Below, one piece after another: positions 1-9,099 of a stretch of DNA of 64,000 nucleotides. The notes under the pieces were generated by a model that did no database searches, was not told the DNA's origin, and worked only from the letters and a program-made list of their open reading frames with translations. A program made the translations under genes and the position numbers. Within the stretch, counting starts at the first letter, position 1. Each line of letters starts with the position of its first letter. This DNA is from Phycisphaerae bacterium (GTDB taxonomy: Bacteria; Planctomycetota; Phycisphaerae; UBA1845; PWPN01), in the NCBI GenBank assembly GCA_030372985.1, contig JAUCQB010000201.1:24001-88000 (forward strand). The letters run 5' to 3'.

Positions 1-1
1 C

Positions 2-106
2 TTCTGCCTTTGCGTCGATCACGACGCCAGCGACCGGATCCAGGAGATTCACCAGATTGCCTACCACGTGGTGTGCGACCTTGTCGAAGAGCACTTCGCT
101 CGTTGA
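2..106 (+). CDS. SIS-domain phosphoheptose isomerase, C-terminal fragment
   Basis: The first 34 codons are the end of a gene that begins before the window, ending in TGA at 104-106. The translated tail contains VDHDASDRIQEIHQIAYH followed by a short acidic helix, which is the characteristic C-terminus of GmhA-like SIS-domain proteins (sedoheptulose-7-phosphate isomerases of heptose biosynthesis). Only this tail is visible, so the exact substrate cannot be assigned. A GC-rich hairpin overlaps the stop codon. Confidence 0.7.
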   Translation, partial: FCLCVDHDASDRIQEIHQIAYHVVCDLVEEHFAR

Positions 107-123
107 CGGGCAGGCCCGGTCAA
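103..123 (+). other. Hairpin after the SIS-domain gene
   Basis: TTGAC-GGG pairs with CCC-GTCAA across a CAGG loop, with one bulged G. It overlaps the stop codon of the upstream gene. There is no proper T-tract, so it may be a weak terminator or simply an mRNA 3' end structure. No PyrR-type attenuator could be recognised between here and pyrR. Confidence 0.35.
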
Positions 124-234
124 CAGGCTTTGTGAGGATCTGCATGCCCAGATACAGGTCCGAAGCCCCTCCTTTTCTCACGAACCTGACAAACCTTGCC
201 CAAAGGCCGCCTGGCGTGTAACCTGTTATGCATC

Positions 235-768
235 ATGAAGTCACCGTCATCAGAAGTGTTGCTGGACGCCGCCGGCATCGCCGCGACGCTCGACCGAATG
301 GCGCAGGAGATTTACGAAAGCCTGCCCGAGGGTGTGCCCATTGCGCTCATCGGGATTCTGCGACGAGGCGAGGTCCTGGCGCAGCGCATGCAGAGCGTCC
401 TCCTGCGGTTCGGGGCCCGCGACATCCGCCACGGGACCCTCGACATCACCTTGTACCGGGATGACCTCGCGAGCATCGGCTCTCAGGCCCGTCTCCGACG
501 GACGGACATCGATTTCGACATTGAAGGTGTGTACCTGATCCTGGTGGATGACGTCCTGTATACGGGGCGGTCGGTTCGATCGGCCATGGATGCCCTCGTG
601 GATCTGGGACGGCCGAAGGCGATTCGCGTGGCGGTTCTGGTCGAGCGACCAGGCCGCGAGCTGCCCATTCAACCCGATTTCGTGGGTATTCGTATCGGAC
701 GCGAGGATACGCCCGTCACGGTCAACCTGGCCGAGTCAGACGGAGTCGATGAGGTGCGCGTCGGATGA
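235..768 (+). CDS. pyrR: Bifunctional pyr operon regulator / uracil phosphoribosyltransferase
   Basis: 177-residue PyrR. The type I phosphoribosyltransferase (PRPP-binding) motif LILVDDVLYTGRS lies at residues 101-113. The family converts uracil and PRPP to UMP and, in many bacteria, binds pyr mRNA to control attenuation. ATG at 235 was preferred over an in-frame TTG at 196, because it gives the normal family N-terminus (SEVLLDAAGIAATLDRMA). The stop codon overlaps the pyrB start (ATGA), so the two are translationally coupled. The 128-base leader shows no clear antiterminator/terminator pair, so RNA-level control here is unproven. Confidence 0.93.
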   Translation: MKSPSSEVLLDAAGIAATLDRMAQEIYESLPEGVPIALIGILRRGEVLAQRMQSVLLRFGARDIRHGTLDITLYRDDLASIGSQARLRRTDIDFDIEGVYLILVDDVLYTGRSVRSAMDALVDLGRPKAIRVAVLVERPGRELPIQPDFVGIRIGREDTPVTVNLAESDGVDEVRVG

Positions 769-1766
769 AGACCGACACAAAAACCGCGGGCGCGGCAAAC
801 GGGGTCAGCCAGGCTCCCGACGCGGATCGGGAGTTCACCTGGACGCGGCGACACCTGCTGGGGCTGGAAGACCTGTGCCGCGAGGAAATCCTGCACATCT
901 TTCGCACTGCCGAGACTCTCCAGGACATCTCGACCCGGAGCATCAAAAAGGTTCCGTCGCTCCGCGGCCGCGTGGTCGTCAACCTGTTCTTCGAGAACTC
1001 GACGCGGACCAAGACCAGTTTCACGCTGGCCGCACAGCGGCTGTCGGCCGACGTCATTGATTTCACTGCGGCGAGTTCGTCCGTGGCCAAGGGGGAGTCG
1101 CTCCGCGACACCGTGCGAAACATTGAGGCGATGGGCGTCGATACCTTCATCATCCGGCACACCGCGGCCGGGGCCCCCCATTTGATCACCCGCTGCACGC
1201 AGTGCCACGTGGTCAACGCCGGCGACGGGCAGCACGAACATCCGACGCAAGGTCTGATCGACATTTTCACGATTCGCGAGCGGAAGAAGCGGATCGAAGG
1301 TCTCAACGTGGTCATCGTCGGCGACATCGCCCACTCGCGCGTGGCCCGGTCGAATTTCTGGGGCCTCATACGCCTCGGCGCACGCGTGACCTTCTGCGGT
1401 CCGACGACCCTCGTGCCACGGGCGTTCGAGCAGTTCGGTGCCCGCGTCACCCACAACTTCGACGAGGCCATTCGCGACGCCGACGTGATCAACATGCTGC
1501 GCATCCAGCACGAGCGGATGACCAGCAGCGTGTTCCCCAGTACGCAGGAATACGTTCGCCTTTTCGGGCTGACCAGCGAACGCCTCCAGCACTGCAAGCC
1601 TGACGTGCTGATTCTGCACCCTGGCCCGATCAACCGCGGGGTGGAACTGGCCAGCGACGTCGCGGACGGCCCGAACAGCTCGATTCTCCGCCAGGTTTCC
1701 AACGGCCTGGCCATCCGCATGGCCGTGCTCTTTCTGCTGAATCAGACGTCCGAGGCTTCGAAGTAG
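765..1766 (+). CDS. pyrB: Aspartate carbamoyltransferase catalytic chain
   Basis: 333-residue catalytic subunit for the committed step of pyrimidine synthesis (carbamoyl phosphate plus aspartate to carbamoylaspartate). The carbamoyl-phosphate loop FFENSTRTKTSF lies at residues 75-86 (STRT at 79-82), HPTQ near 165 and HPGPINRGVE near 285, all intact. About 25 residues at the N-terminus precede the conserved fold and are poorly conserved. It overlaps pyrR by 4 bases. No pyrC or pyrI follows, so the pyrimidine genes are otherwise dispersed. Confidence 0.95.
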   Translation: MKTDTKTAGAANGVSQAPDADREFTWTRRHLLGLEDLCREEILHIFRTAETLQDISTRSIKKVPSLRGRVVVNLFFENSTRTKTSFTLAAQRLSADVIDFTAASSSVAKGESLRDTVRNIEAMGVDTFIIRHTAAGAPHLITRCTQCHVVNAGDGQHEHPTQGLIDIFTIRERKKRIEGLNVVIVGDIAHSRVARSNFWGLIRLGARVTFCGPTTLVPRAFEQFGARVTHNFDEAIRDADVINMLRIQHERMTSSVFPSTQEYVRLFGLTSERLQHCKPDVLILHPGPINRGVELASDVADGPNSSILRQVSNGLAIRMAVLFLLNQTSEASK

Positions 1767-1833
1767 CCCTCGTGCTTGCAGACGCCCAGACGCCGACGGA
1801 TGCCCATGGGCCCGGCATAAAGGAGAATCTGTC

Positions 1834-2742
1834 ATGGTCGCACACCGATGCCCCGGCTCGCGTCCTCCGCTTCGGCTGTTCTTGCTTGAGTTCCTTCTTT
1901 CCGCGGCGACGCTCTGCGCCGCACGGTGCAGCCCGGCGACGCATGACTCCGATGGCCCCGGGGAACCGATCGACCCGAATAACCCGCCGATCACAGACGG
2001 AACGTGGTATCGTCCTGGCGTCGCGACCACCTGGCAATGGCAACTTCAGCCCGATGACGCGGGGATCATCAACACAGCCTACGACGTCGAGGTCTATGAT
2101 ATCGACCTTTTCGATGCGTCCGATTCCGTGATCGCTGACCTGCATGCTCAAGGACGCAAGGTGATCGCCTATTTCTCGGCCGGAACGTACGAGCCTTTTC
2201 GTTCAGATGCCGATGAGTTCCAGGCTTCCGAGATCGGCAACACCCTGGAAGACTTCACCGACGAACGCTGGCTCGACATCAGATCCGAGAACGTCCGGCA
2301 GATCATGCTCGCCCGGCTCGACTACGCCGTACTCCGCGGTTTCGACGGCGTCGAGCCGGATAATGTTGACGGGTATGCCAACAACTCCGGCTTTCCACTA
2401 ACCGCTGCCGATCAGCTTGCCTTCAACCGATTCATCGCCAACGAAGCCCACGGGCGGAACCTGGCCGTGGGGCTCAAGAATGACCTCGACCAGATCACCG
2501 GACTGGTCGAGTACTTCGACTTTGCGGTCAACGAGCAGTGCCACGAGTTCGACGAGTGCGACCGGCTGGAGCCGTTTATTGCCGCCGGCAAGCCGGTTTT
2601 CAACGCCGAGTATGCAACCCGCTTCGTCAACCTGCCTCTGATTCGCAACCAGATGTGTGCCGACTCGCTCGCCCTGGGTCTCCGGACCCTGGTCCTGCCG
2701 CTTGACCTCGATGACTCATTCCGCTTCAGTTGCGATCCGTAG
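1834..2742 (+). CDS. Secreted glycoside hydrolase family 114-type protein
   Basis: 302 residues with a hydrophobic N-terminal export signal (LFLLEFLLSAATLCAA), then a low-complexity linker rich in D, P and N, then a TIM-barrel domain. W-RPGVATTWQWQL, VIAYFSAGTYEPFRSD, GFDGVEPDNVDGY and the FDFAVNEQCHEFDEC stretch match the GH114/TM1410 endo-alpha-1,4-polygalactosaminidase family. The family cleaves galactosaminogalactan-type polymers, but the substrate here is unknown. AAAGGAG lies about 8 bases before the ATG. It is not obviously linked to neighbouring genes. Confidence 0.85.
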   Translation: MVAHRCPGSRPPLRLFLLEFLLSAATLCAARCSPATHDSDGPGEPIDPNNPPITDGTWYRPGVATTWQWQLQPDDAGIINTAYDVEVYDIDLFDASDSVIADLHAQGRKVIAYFSAGTYEPFRSDADEFQASEIGNTLEDFTDERWLDIRSENVRQIMLARLDYAVLRGFDGVEPDNVDGYANNSGFPLTAADQLAFNRFIANEAHGRNLAVGLKNDLDQITGLVEYFDFAVNEQCHEFDECDRLEPFIAAGKPVFNAEYATRFVNLPLIRNQMCADSLALGLRTLVLPLDLDDSFRFSCDP

Positions 2743-2957
2743 GCGACTTGCTGCCGATCCGGCCCACCCCCGGGTCGCAGGACGCCCCCGCCGATCTTGG
2801 AGCCCCATAGTGAGTACTTTACACAACGACTGCACGGATCTGCATCTCGTTGTTTCACATCAGGGGCTTGTCATGTCGACGAGGGAGCCAGGCAGGCCCG
2901 CCGGGTATAATCCTGGCGTGTCCTTGACGGCCGTTCTTGAGACTGGAGGCAGATGCC

Positions 2958-3791
2958 ATGACTTTCGAGAAAGCTCTCTTGACGCTTCGCCAATCCTGGA
3001 TTGTTCTCGCCTTGCTGCTGCTTGGCCAGGCTGCTGGGTGCTCAAGCTCGCGACGACCGGAAGTCCGGGCAGTGAACGTCGCTATCACAAGCATCGATTT
3101 CAACGGTGTCGAGGCGGTTTTCAACGTTGAGGTCTACAACCCTCACCCGATCCGGCTCACGGTACCGAAGCTCCAGTATGCAATGGACGTCGCCGGGACC
3201 GAGTTCATCCGGGCCGAACAGTCGCCCGACATCGACTTGCCCGGCGAAGGTGTGGGCATCCTGCCGCTGCCGGTTCAGATCGAGTATGCACGACTGCAAC
3301 AGACCTTTGCCCGGCTGGAAGATGCCAGCGAAATCCCCTATCGGCTCCATGGAGCGGCCGTCGTCACGGGCCTCGACCGTCCTTACGATGTCACTCTGGA
3401 ACACAAAGGGAAGCTGCCGATGCTGCGCCTTCCGTCGTTTTCTTCTCCCCGTGTGAGATTCGCCGATGCCTCACTGACCGGCGCAAAGGTTGCCCTGGAG
3501 GTCGATGTGCACAACCCCAACGTTTGCAGCCTCGGCCTGGCTGACATCAGTTACAGTCTGTCCTTCGGCCCGACCCAGGTTGGCCACGTCCGGGCTTCGG
3601 CACTTGGCAATCTGGCTGCTGGATCCAGCGGTAAGCTCTCGTTGGCAGGCGAAGTCACGGGTATCGGAATCGTGCAGCAGTTGGCTCGAGGCGAGAAGCT
3701 GGGTGGTTTCGTCATGGCCTGGTCGGGTACCGTTCAGACCCCATATGGCAGCGTGACGCTCCCCGCCGGCCAGTTGGGGATCAAGCCGTGA
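2958..3791 (+). CDS. LEA type 2 (WHy-domain) lipoprotein
   Basis: 277 residues. ATG at 2958 follows GGAGG by 8 bases; an in-frame TTG at 2937 lacks a ribosome site. The N-terminus is a lipoprotein signal (WIVLALLLLGQAAGC) with cysteine as the likely lipidated residue. Two LEA-2-like beta-sandwich repeats follow (about residues 40-140 and 150-260), each with the typical VEVYNPHPI or VDVHNPNV strand. Bacterial WHy/LEA-2 proteins are linked to desiccation and stress tolerance. The role here is inferred from the family only. Confidence 0.82.
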   Translation: MTFEKALLTLRQSWIVLALLLLGQAAGCSSSRRPEVRAVNVAITSIDFNGVEAVFNVEVYNPHPIRLTVPKLQYAMDVAGTEFIRAEQSPDIDLPGEGVGILPLPVQIEYARLQQTFARLEDASEIPYRLHGAAVVTGLDRPYDVTLEHKGKLPMLRLPSFSSPRVRFADASLTGAKVALEVDVHNPNVCSLGLADISYSLSFGPTQVGHVRASALGNLAAGSSGKLSLAGEVTGIGIVQQLARGEKLGGFVMAWSGTVQTPYGSVTLPAGQLGIKP

Positions 3792-3959
3792 GCCGCGCCG
3801 GTCAACGAGGTGATGTGCAGATACGCAAACATGCCTCGGAAATACGATAAGACTCCTGCATAGGCTTTTGCACCCTTGCGACGATCTGCGCCTCGTCCTC
3901 CTCGCGCTCGGCATTCGCCGCCGCGACCAGGGTGAACCTCGTCGCGTGGCAATACGGCC

Positions 3960-4190
3960 TCATGCCAGTAATTCGTAGATCAGCAGAAGGGCGACGCCGA
4001 CCACATACATACCGATCACGATGGTGATCCAGTTCTTCAGGACCGCCATGGGAATCTCGCGGAGGTTCTCGCACTTGATGGTCTTGTAGACGATGCTGAT
4101 GCACAGACAGAGCGGCAGCAGCAGCAGGGCCTGCTGCCAGCGCACCAGCGGGAGAGGGTTGATCATGAGAGTGGCGAGCAGCTCGATCAT
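3960..4190 (-). CDS. Small two-helix membrane protein
   Basis: 76 residues, with hydrophobic segments at about 18-36 and 50-74 separated by a short charged stretch (KTIKCENLREIP). No family recognised. The start codon overlaps the stop of the upstream membrane-protein gene (ATGA at 4187-4190), so the two are probably co-translated and may act together. Confidence 0.7.
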   Translation of the reverse strand: MIELLATLMINPLPLVRWQQALLLLPLCLCISIVYKTIKCENLREIPMAVLKNWITIVIGMYVVGVALLLIYELLA

Positions 4191-4651
4191 CCGGTCGCCC
4201 CTTTCGCGGCCGGCGGGGCACGATCCGACTCGACCATCGGCTTTTCGGCCCTGACCAGCACGTCGAAGATCACCAGGACGTTGAGCATCCCGCAGATGGC
4301 CGTGTAGACCACCGAAATCTCCTCGGATCGTCCGAAAGCCACAAACGTGGGGTCCTTCTTGGGGACGGGGCTGGGATCAACCCAGTGGCCCAGGCCCCAA
4401 GCGGCCAAGGCGTGTCCGCCGGCACAGATCTGGCCCATGAACCACAGCGACCGTCCTCCAGGAGAGACGGTGTTGCTGATGCCGCCGATAGCCACGCCAC
4501 CCCAGAAGGTGAGTGCGATCGTCACCAAAATAATCAGCCCCCGCATCCGTTCGCCGATGAATAGGTGGCCGGCACCGGGCAGGAGCCATGTCAGCACAGC
4601 GGCAACCGACATGCGGATCTGCGGCTTGTCTTCGGCACGGCTAATCTTCAT
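4187..4651 (-). CDS. DUF6677-like planctomycete membrane protein
   Basis: 154 residues. The N-terminal motif AAVLTWLLPGAGHLFIGERMRGL, with its PGxGHxxxG core, resembles small membrane proteins labelled DUF6677 in planctomycetes and TM2-like domains. Three to four membrane segments are visible (about 15-35, 40-60, 70-90 and 115-135) and the tail is charged and soluble. It is coupled to the small membrane protein downstream. Function unknown; the family assignment is from memory of the motif and has not been tested. Confidence 0.7.
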   Translation of the reverse strand: MKISRAEDKPQIRMSVAAVLTWLLPGAGHLFIGERMRGLIILVTIALTFWGGVAIGGISNTVSPGGRSLWFMGQICAGGHALAAWGLGHWVDPSPVPKKDPTFVAFGRSEEISVVYTAICGMLNVLVIFDVLVRAEKPMVESDRAPPAAKGATG

Positions 4652-4677
4652 TCGAAAGCGCTTTCAACACCGAACCT

Positions 4678-4905
4678 TCACTGCCTCATCGGGCACGGGC
4701 CGCCGGCATTCCGGCAACCGGCACAGGACGGTGGCAAAGCGGGTTTTGACGTTGCCCCATCCCTGGCCGCGAAGACGCTCAGCTTCTTCTCGAGGTCCTT
4801 CTTTCCGCACCTTGGACAGGCCAGCGTCTGTTCCTCGCCCGCAGACCGCACAAGCCGGCCGAACTCGTGCCGGCATTTCAGACATCGGTACTCATAGATC
4901 GGCAT
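4678..4905 (-). CDS. FmdB-type zinc ribbon protein
   Basis: 75 residues beginning MPIYEYRCLKCRHEF, the signature start of the FmdB/putative regulatory protein family. One CxxC pair is at residues 8-11 (CLKC) and a second CPRC is near 31-34, forming a zinc ribbon. The C-terminal CAGC and CPM may bind metal as well. The ATG at 4905 was chosen over an upstream in-frame start at 4935 because it gives the canonical N-terminus. The role of the family is poorly defined. Confidence 0.88.
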   Translation of the reverse strand: MPIYEYRCLKCRHEFGRLVRSAGEEQTLACPRCGKKDLEKKLSVFAARDGATSKPALPPSCAGCRNAGGPCPMRQ

Positions 4906-4989
4906 AAGCACTCCGTCTTGGGAACCTGATCTCATCAGGCAGTATAGGTGTGTTCGAGAGATGCCGCAAGGCGGGCGTTGGGGCCATGT

Positions 4990-6294
4990 TCACAATCGCC
5001 TGCGCCGCTTCGATCTGAATTTCGCCCCGAGGCGTTTTGCCGGAGCCGTCGGGACGGCCACCGAAGAGGCAACCGATGCTTGCGACGTCGCAATCGGGGC
5101 AAAGGCACGATACTCCTCCGGCGGCGGCGATGGCTCGAACCCTTCCATCTGTTCGCAGGGGATTTCCCTGTTGATCAGCTTCTCAACCTCGGTAAGCTGC
5201 TTGCCCTCCTCGCGGGTCACGAAAGTCATCGCCTCTCCAAACGAGCCCATCCGAGCCGTGCGGCCGATCCGATGGACGTAGATGAGCGGGTCCTCGGGGA
5301 TGTCATAGTTGATGATGTGCGTGATACCCTGGACGTCGATGCCCCGGGCAGCCAGATCCGTGGCGACCAGTACGTGGATGGCGTGTTTGCGGAAGCGGGA
5401 CATCACCCGGTCCCTTTTGGCCTGAACGAGATCGCCGTGGATTTCCCTGGCGTTGATGCCGTCGCCGTTCAGCCGCTTGGCCAGTCTGCGAACCGCGTGC
5501 TTGGTGTTGCAGAAAACGATGGCCAGCTTGGGCTTTCGGGAATCGAGCACCGTCCTCAGAAGCCGGTACTTGTCCCAGCGATCTACCGTGTAGAAGGATT
5601 GCTGCACCTCGTCCACGGTGACCTTATCCTGGGAGACGTTGACTTCGACCGGTTCGGTCATGTACTGCTCGGCGAGCCGTTTGATCTCGTCGGTCATTGT
5701 GGCCGACACCAGGATGGTCTGGTGGGCGGTCTTGACCTGGGAGAGGATTCGCTTGATGTCGTCGCGGAAGCCGATGTCCAGCATGCGGTCGACCTCGTCA
5801 AGCACGACGAAGCGAATGCCGCTGAAGGACAGGATGCGGCGGTCGAGCAGGTCCATCACTCGCCCCGGAGTGCCAACGACAAAATGCGGCTTGCGGCCCA
5901 GGAGATGAACCTGCTGCCGGATGCGCTGCCCGCCGTATACCGGGACGATGCGAAGCTCCGAGGCCTCGGCGAGCCGCTGCATCTCGGCCCCGACCTGGAC
6001 TGCCAGTTCGCGTGTCGGCTCGAGGATGATCCCCTGCAGGCCGTCGGTCGGCTTCGCCAACTGCAGCAGCGGCAGGGCGAAAGCCGCGGTCTTGCCGGTA
6101 CCCGTACGGGCCTGGCCGAAAACGTCCCGCCCGGTCAACGCCAGCGGGATCAGCCGTTGCTGGATGTCTGTGGGCTGGCTGAAGCTCATCTTCTGCAGAG
6201 CAAGCAACAACGGGGTTTCGATGCCAAGTTGAGCGAATGCGGCTGGGAGTTCGTGATGTTTATGCATTTCGAGGCAGGCGAACACTCTCGCCAT
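4990..6294 (-). CDS. DEAD-box family ATP-dependent RNA helicase (DEVD variant)
   Basis: 434 residues with all helicase motifs: Q-motif FSQPTDIQ, motif I ARTGTGKT, Ia EPTRELAVQ, Ib TPGR, motif II VLDEVDRM, III SAT, V ATDLAARGID and VI HRIGRTARMG. Motif II reads DEVD rather than DEAD; the Walker B acidic residues are kept. The C-terminus is a basic tail (AKRLGAKFRSKRRRRL) suited to RNA binding. Likely roles are ribosome assembly or mRNA decay, but the RhlE/CsdA/DbpA subgroup is not resolved. AGGGA precedes the ATG at 6294; a second ATG at 6267 is possible. Confidence 0.93.
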   Translation of the reverse strand: MARVFACLEMHKHHELPAAFAQLGIETPLLLALQKMSFSQPTDIQQRLIPLALTGRDVFGQARTGTGKTAAFALPLLQLAKPTDGLQGIILEPTRELAVQVGAEMQRLAEASELRIVPVYGGQRIRQQVHLLGRKPHFVVGTPGRVMDLLDRRILSFSGIRFVVLDEVDRMLDIGFRDDIKRILSQVKTAHQTILVSATMTDEIKRLAEQYMTEPVEVNVSQDKVTVDEVQQSFYTVDRWDKYRLLRTVLDSRKPKLAIVFCNTKHAVRRLAKRLNGDGINAREIHGDLVQAKRDRVMSRFRKHAIHVLVATDLAARGIDVQGITHIINYDIPEDPLIYVHRIGRTARMGSFGEAMTFVTREEGKQLTEVEKLINREIPCEQMEGFEPSPPPEEYRAFAPIATSQASVASSVAVPTAPAKRLGAKFRSKRRRRL

Positions 6295-6414
6295 CGGTCC
6301 CTACGTCATCGGGTTTGTACCAGTCGGCCAAAGATTGTATACCATGCCGGTCGGCGTATCCAGATGACGCCGGGTGCCGCCCTTGAGGACCGATCCTGGA
6401 GGCCTTTCCCGCCA

Positions 6415-7572
6415 ATGCCTGAACCAGCGACCGCGTACATCAGCACCGCCGCCATCCGGGGCAACGTCGAGGCCGTCCGTCGAAGGATCCCGCCCGGGAC
6501 GCCGGTCTGTGTCGCCGTCAAGGCGGACGCCTACGGCCACGGGCTCGCCCAGGTACTGCCTGCCCTGGACCACGCTGGTGTTGAACGCCTGGCTGTGGCC
6601 AATCTCGATGAGGCCAATGAGCTTCGTGCACTTGGCTGGACCCGCCCAGTGCTCTGCCTGGGCCCCATATTCGCAAGCCCGAGCCAACACGATCGGTCGG
6701 AAAGCGCTGCCGAAGCCGTGGCGGGCGGCATCGCGGTGACCGTCATCTCGCCCGAAGAGGCCCGCCTGCTGGCGGCGGCCGCTCACCAGCAGCACAGACT
6801 TGGCCACGTCGAGATCCAGGTTGACACCGGCATGGGCCGGTGCGGTGTCCGATGTGACAGGGCATTGGATGTTGTCGCCCAGGCCGCCCTGCTGCCCGAT
6901 ATCCGCGTCGACGGCGTCTACATGCATTTTGCCACCGCCGATGAGGAGGATCTGACTTTCGCACGAACCCAGCTTCGGGATTTCAAGGAGCTCATTGCCA
7001 AGATCGCCAGTGCCGGGCTGCCAGTGGGCTCCTTTCACGCCGCCAACTCGGCGGCCGTTTTTCGCCTGCCCGAGTCCCATCTTGATCTGATCAGACCGGG
7101 CCTGTGTATCTACGGGTACTGGGGGGGGCCAGCCAACCAGCGGCCAGCCGATCTCCGCCCAATCCTGCGTCTGGTTGGCCGACTGACGGAACTCCGACGA
7201 CTCCCTGCTGGGGCATCCGTTGGATACGGCAGCACGTGGACCGCCAAGCGAGACAGCCTCATCGGAACCGTCGCATTGGGCTATGCGGACGGCTACAGGC
7301 GTCTTCTGGGCAACAAGGCGGTCGTAGGGTCCCAGAACGCCCAAGGCGGAGCCTGCAATCCCATGCCTGTGGTTGGGCGGGTCAGCATGGACCAGATCAA
7401 CGTCGATCTGACCGATGCGGGTCCCGTCGCGGTGGGCGATCAACTGGTCGTGATCGACGATGATCCGTCCGCGCCCAACAGCGTCGAGTCCTTGGCGACC
7501 CTGACCGGTTCCATCCCTTATGAGATCACCACACTCATGGGCCGGCGCGTCCGCCGCGTCAGTGTTCCGTGA
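6415..7572 (+). CDS. alr: Alanine racemase
   Basis: 385-residue PLP-dependent racemase making D-alanine for peptidoglycan. The PLP lysine is K36 in VAVKADAYGHG and the second catalytic residue is Y271 in VGYGSTW. RVSMDQ and EITT near the C-terminus complete the family signature. ATG at 6415 follows a GGAGG at about 12 bases; an ATG at 6364 is in frame but lacks a site. It is divergent from the helicase gene. A poly-G run (ggggggg near 7122) falls inside the gene without breaking the frame. Confidence 0.93.
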   Translation: MPEPATAYISTAAIRGNVEAVRRRIPPGTPVCVAVKADAYGHGLAQVLPALDHAGVERLAVANLDEANELRALGWTRPVLCLGPIFASPSQHDRSESAAEAVAGGIAVTVISPEEARLLAAAAHQQHRLGHVEIQVDTGMGRCGVRCDRALDVVAQAALLPDIRVDGVYMHFATADEEDLTFARTQLRDFKELIAKIASAGLPVGSFHAANSAAVFRLPESHLDLIRPGLCIYGYWGGPANQRPADLRPILRLVGRLTELRRLPAGASVGYGSTWTAKRDSLIGTVALGYADGYRRLLGNKAVVGSQNAQGGACNPMPVVGRVSMDQINVDLTDAGPVAVGDQLVVIDDDPSAPNSVESLATLTGSIPYEITTLMGRRVRRVSVP

Positions 7573-7632
7573 GCTGTCACGATCAAGGCAGGTGGTTCAG
7601 CAACGGACAACGGCCGAAGCAGGAATTGAAGC

Positions 7633-8652
7633 CTACCCTTGGGAAGCTGCTCGCTGGATGACCTCGGCGCCGGCGGCGAAACCCGCCCGAACGCGAAGCG
7701 TATCGAGTTTCTCGCCGACTTCTTGGGCCATACGGCTGTTCGGAAACTCCTGACGAATGCTCAGGCCGAGTTCCAGCGCGTCGCGCCAGCGGTTCTCGGA
7801 AACGGCGAGCCCGAAACCGACGCCCAGTGCGACGAGCCGTGCTTTGAACACGTGACGGGCGGAGTCTTGCAGGCTCTGGGCCTCCTCCTTGGTCAGAAAC
7901 GGGTCGAGCTCGGTCAGGATCTGAATACCGCGATCCACCTCTTCACGCTGAACCGCCTGGTTCCATTGTTGGAGCAGTTCCTGTTTCCGGGCCTCGCGAC
8001 GCCGGTTCAATTCAGCGGGAAGGCCCAGCACGCGCTCGTGCCGGGGAAACAGCTTGATCAGACGTTCCGATTCCTGACGGGCCCGCTCGAACTGATGCTC
8101 ATCCAAGAGCTTGGTGATGTGCGAGATGGCATCGCCGATCTTCTCCTCGATGGTCATCTCGCGAATCTGGGCAAGCTCCTTGCGAAGGGCCTCGGCTTCG
8201 CGAGCGTACCCGAACCGGGTCTGCATCTGCTCGATGAGGTACATCGCGGCGTCCCAGTTGCCCTGGAACATCTCTTCACGCAAAGCGTGGCGGAGGGCCT
8301 CGAGCTCCTTGTCGCGATGCGTGATCGACCGGGCCGCGTCGGAAAGCTGGCTGTTGTCGGCAATCAGCTTCACCATGGGCTCCAACCTTCGGGCGGTGTC
8401 GTGCAGATCCAGCGTGTTGTGGTGAACGCGGTTGATGTTTGCCTCCGTCAGGATCAGCAGCTTGACCAGCGCGTGCAACAACAGTGCGACGACAATCAAC
8501 AGCATGCCGCCGACGACCAGGACGGCACGGGCGCTCAGTTCAGACGGCACCAGACCGGTGATAACCAGGATGCTGCCGGCAATGACAGCACCAAGGGCAA
8601 CCAGAAACGACATCAGGCTGATGGAACGGTTTCGAATTGGGGTCTCAGGCAC
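7633..8652 (-). CDS. Membrane-anchored helical (TPR-like) protein, unknown
   Basis: 339 residues. Two membrane helices lie at about 15-35 and 42-68, then a long, almost entirely helical and charged cytoplasmic domain. This includes FQGNWDAAMYLIEQM, HQFERARQESERLIKLFP and NRWRDALELGLSIRQEFPNS, which have the spacing of TPR-type helix pairs. The ATG-less start is GTG at 8652, with AAGGA five bases upstream; an ATG at 8613 would cut the N-terminus. It reads towards alr. No enzymatic motif is visible. Confidence 0.75.
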   Translation of the reverse strand: MPETPIRNRSISLMSFLVALGAVIAGSILVITGLVPSELSARAVLVVGGMLLIVVALLLHALVKLLILTEANINRVHHNTLDLHDTARRLEPMVKLIADNSQLSDAARSITHRDKELEALRHALREEMFQGNWDAAMYLIEQMQTRFGYAREAEALRKELAQIREMTIEEKIGDAISHITKLLDEHQFERARQESERLIKLFPRHERVLGLPAELNRRREARKQELLQQWNQAVQREEVDRGIQILTELDPFLTKEEAQSLQDSARHVFKARLVALGVGFGLAVSENRWRDALELGLSIRQEFPNSRMAQEVGEKLDTLRVRAGFAAGAEVIQRAASQG

Positions 8653-8856
8653 GATCCTTCGCTCCCGACGTGCGCCGACGTCGCGGCGTCACGGCGTCAT
8701 GCTCGCGGCTTCTGTACTCTAAGGCCTGGGGCAAGACCAGTCAACCTGCTGCCTGCAGACCGCCGGCCCTGACAAAGGACCGTACGCCGCCTTCCAAGGC
8801 CATCACCGGGCAGGATTCGTTTGACGGTGGCAGGCTGCCGCGTAGGGGAAGGGGTC

Positions 8857-9099
8857 TCAGCCGTTTTCGGTTTTTGAGGACCGGAGCTGGGCAAGCGGGG
8901 CGACGGGCACGGTTCCAGACATCGCTTGCCCGGTTGCGTTTTTCTGGCGTTCAGCCTTGGCCCGCTCCTTCTCGTATTGCCGCAGTTCGAGGTATTTCTC
9001 GCGTCGGTGTTTTTCCTTGGCGACCATACGCAGGAAGAGCCCGCTCCCCAGCAGGATGAAGAGGACGGTCGACAGGAACTGCGTGCTCATAAAGGGCAT
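8857..9099 (-). CDS. Small single-pass membrane protein with charged coil
   Basis: 80 residues: one membrane helix (about 5-24, FLSTVLFILLGSGLFLRMV), then a strongly charged alpha-helix (KEKHRREKYLELRQYEKERAKAERQK) and a disordered tail. The topology suggests an inner-membrane anchor with a cytoplasmic coil. ATG at 9099 is preceded by GGTGA; ATG at 9090 is the alternative. Not recognised as a named family. Confidence 0.6.
   Translation of the reverse strand: MPFMSTQFLSTVLFILLGSGLFLRMVAKEKHRREKYLELRQYEKERAKAERQKNATGQAMSGTVPVAPLAQLRSSKTENG

Noticed and set aside
4948-6363. N-terminal half of an 874-codon frame leading into alr
   Set aside because: This part is antisense to the helicase; only the segment from 6415 matches alanine racemase.
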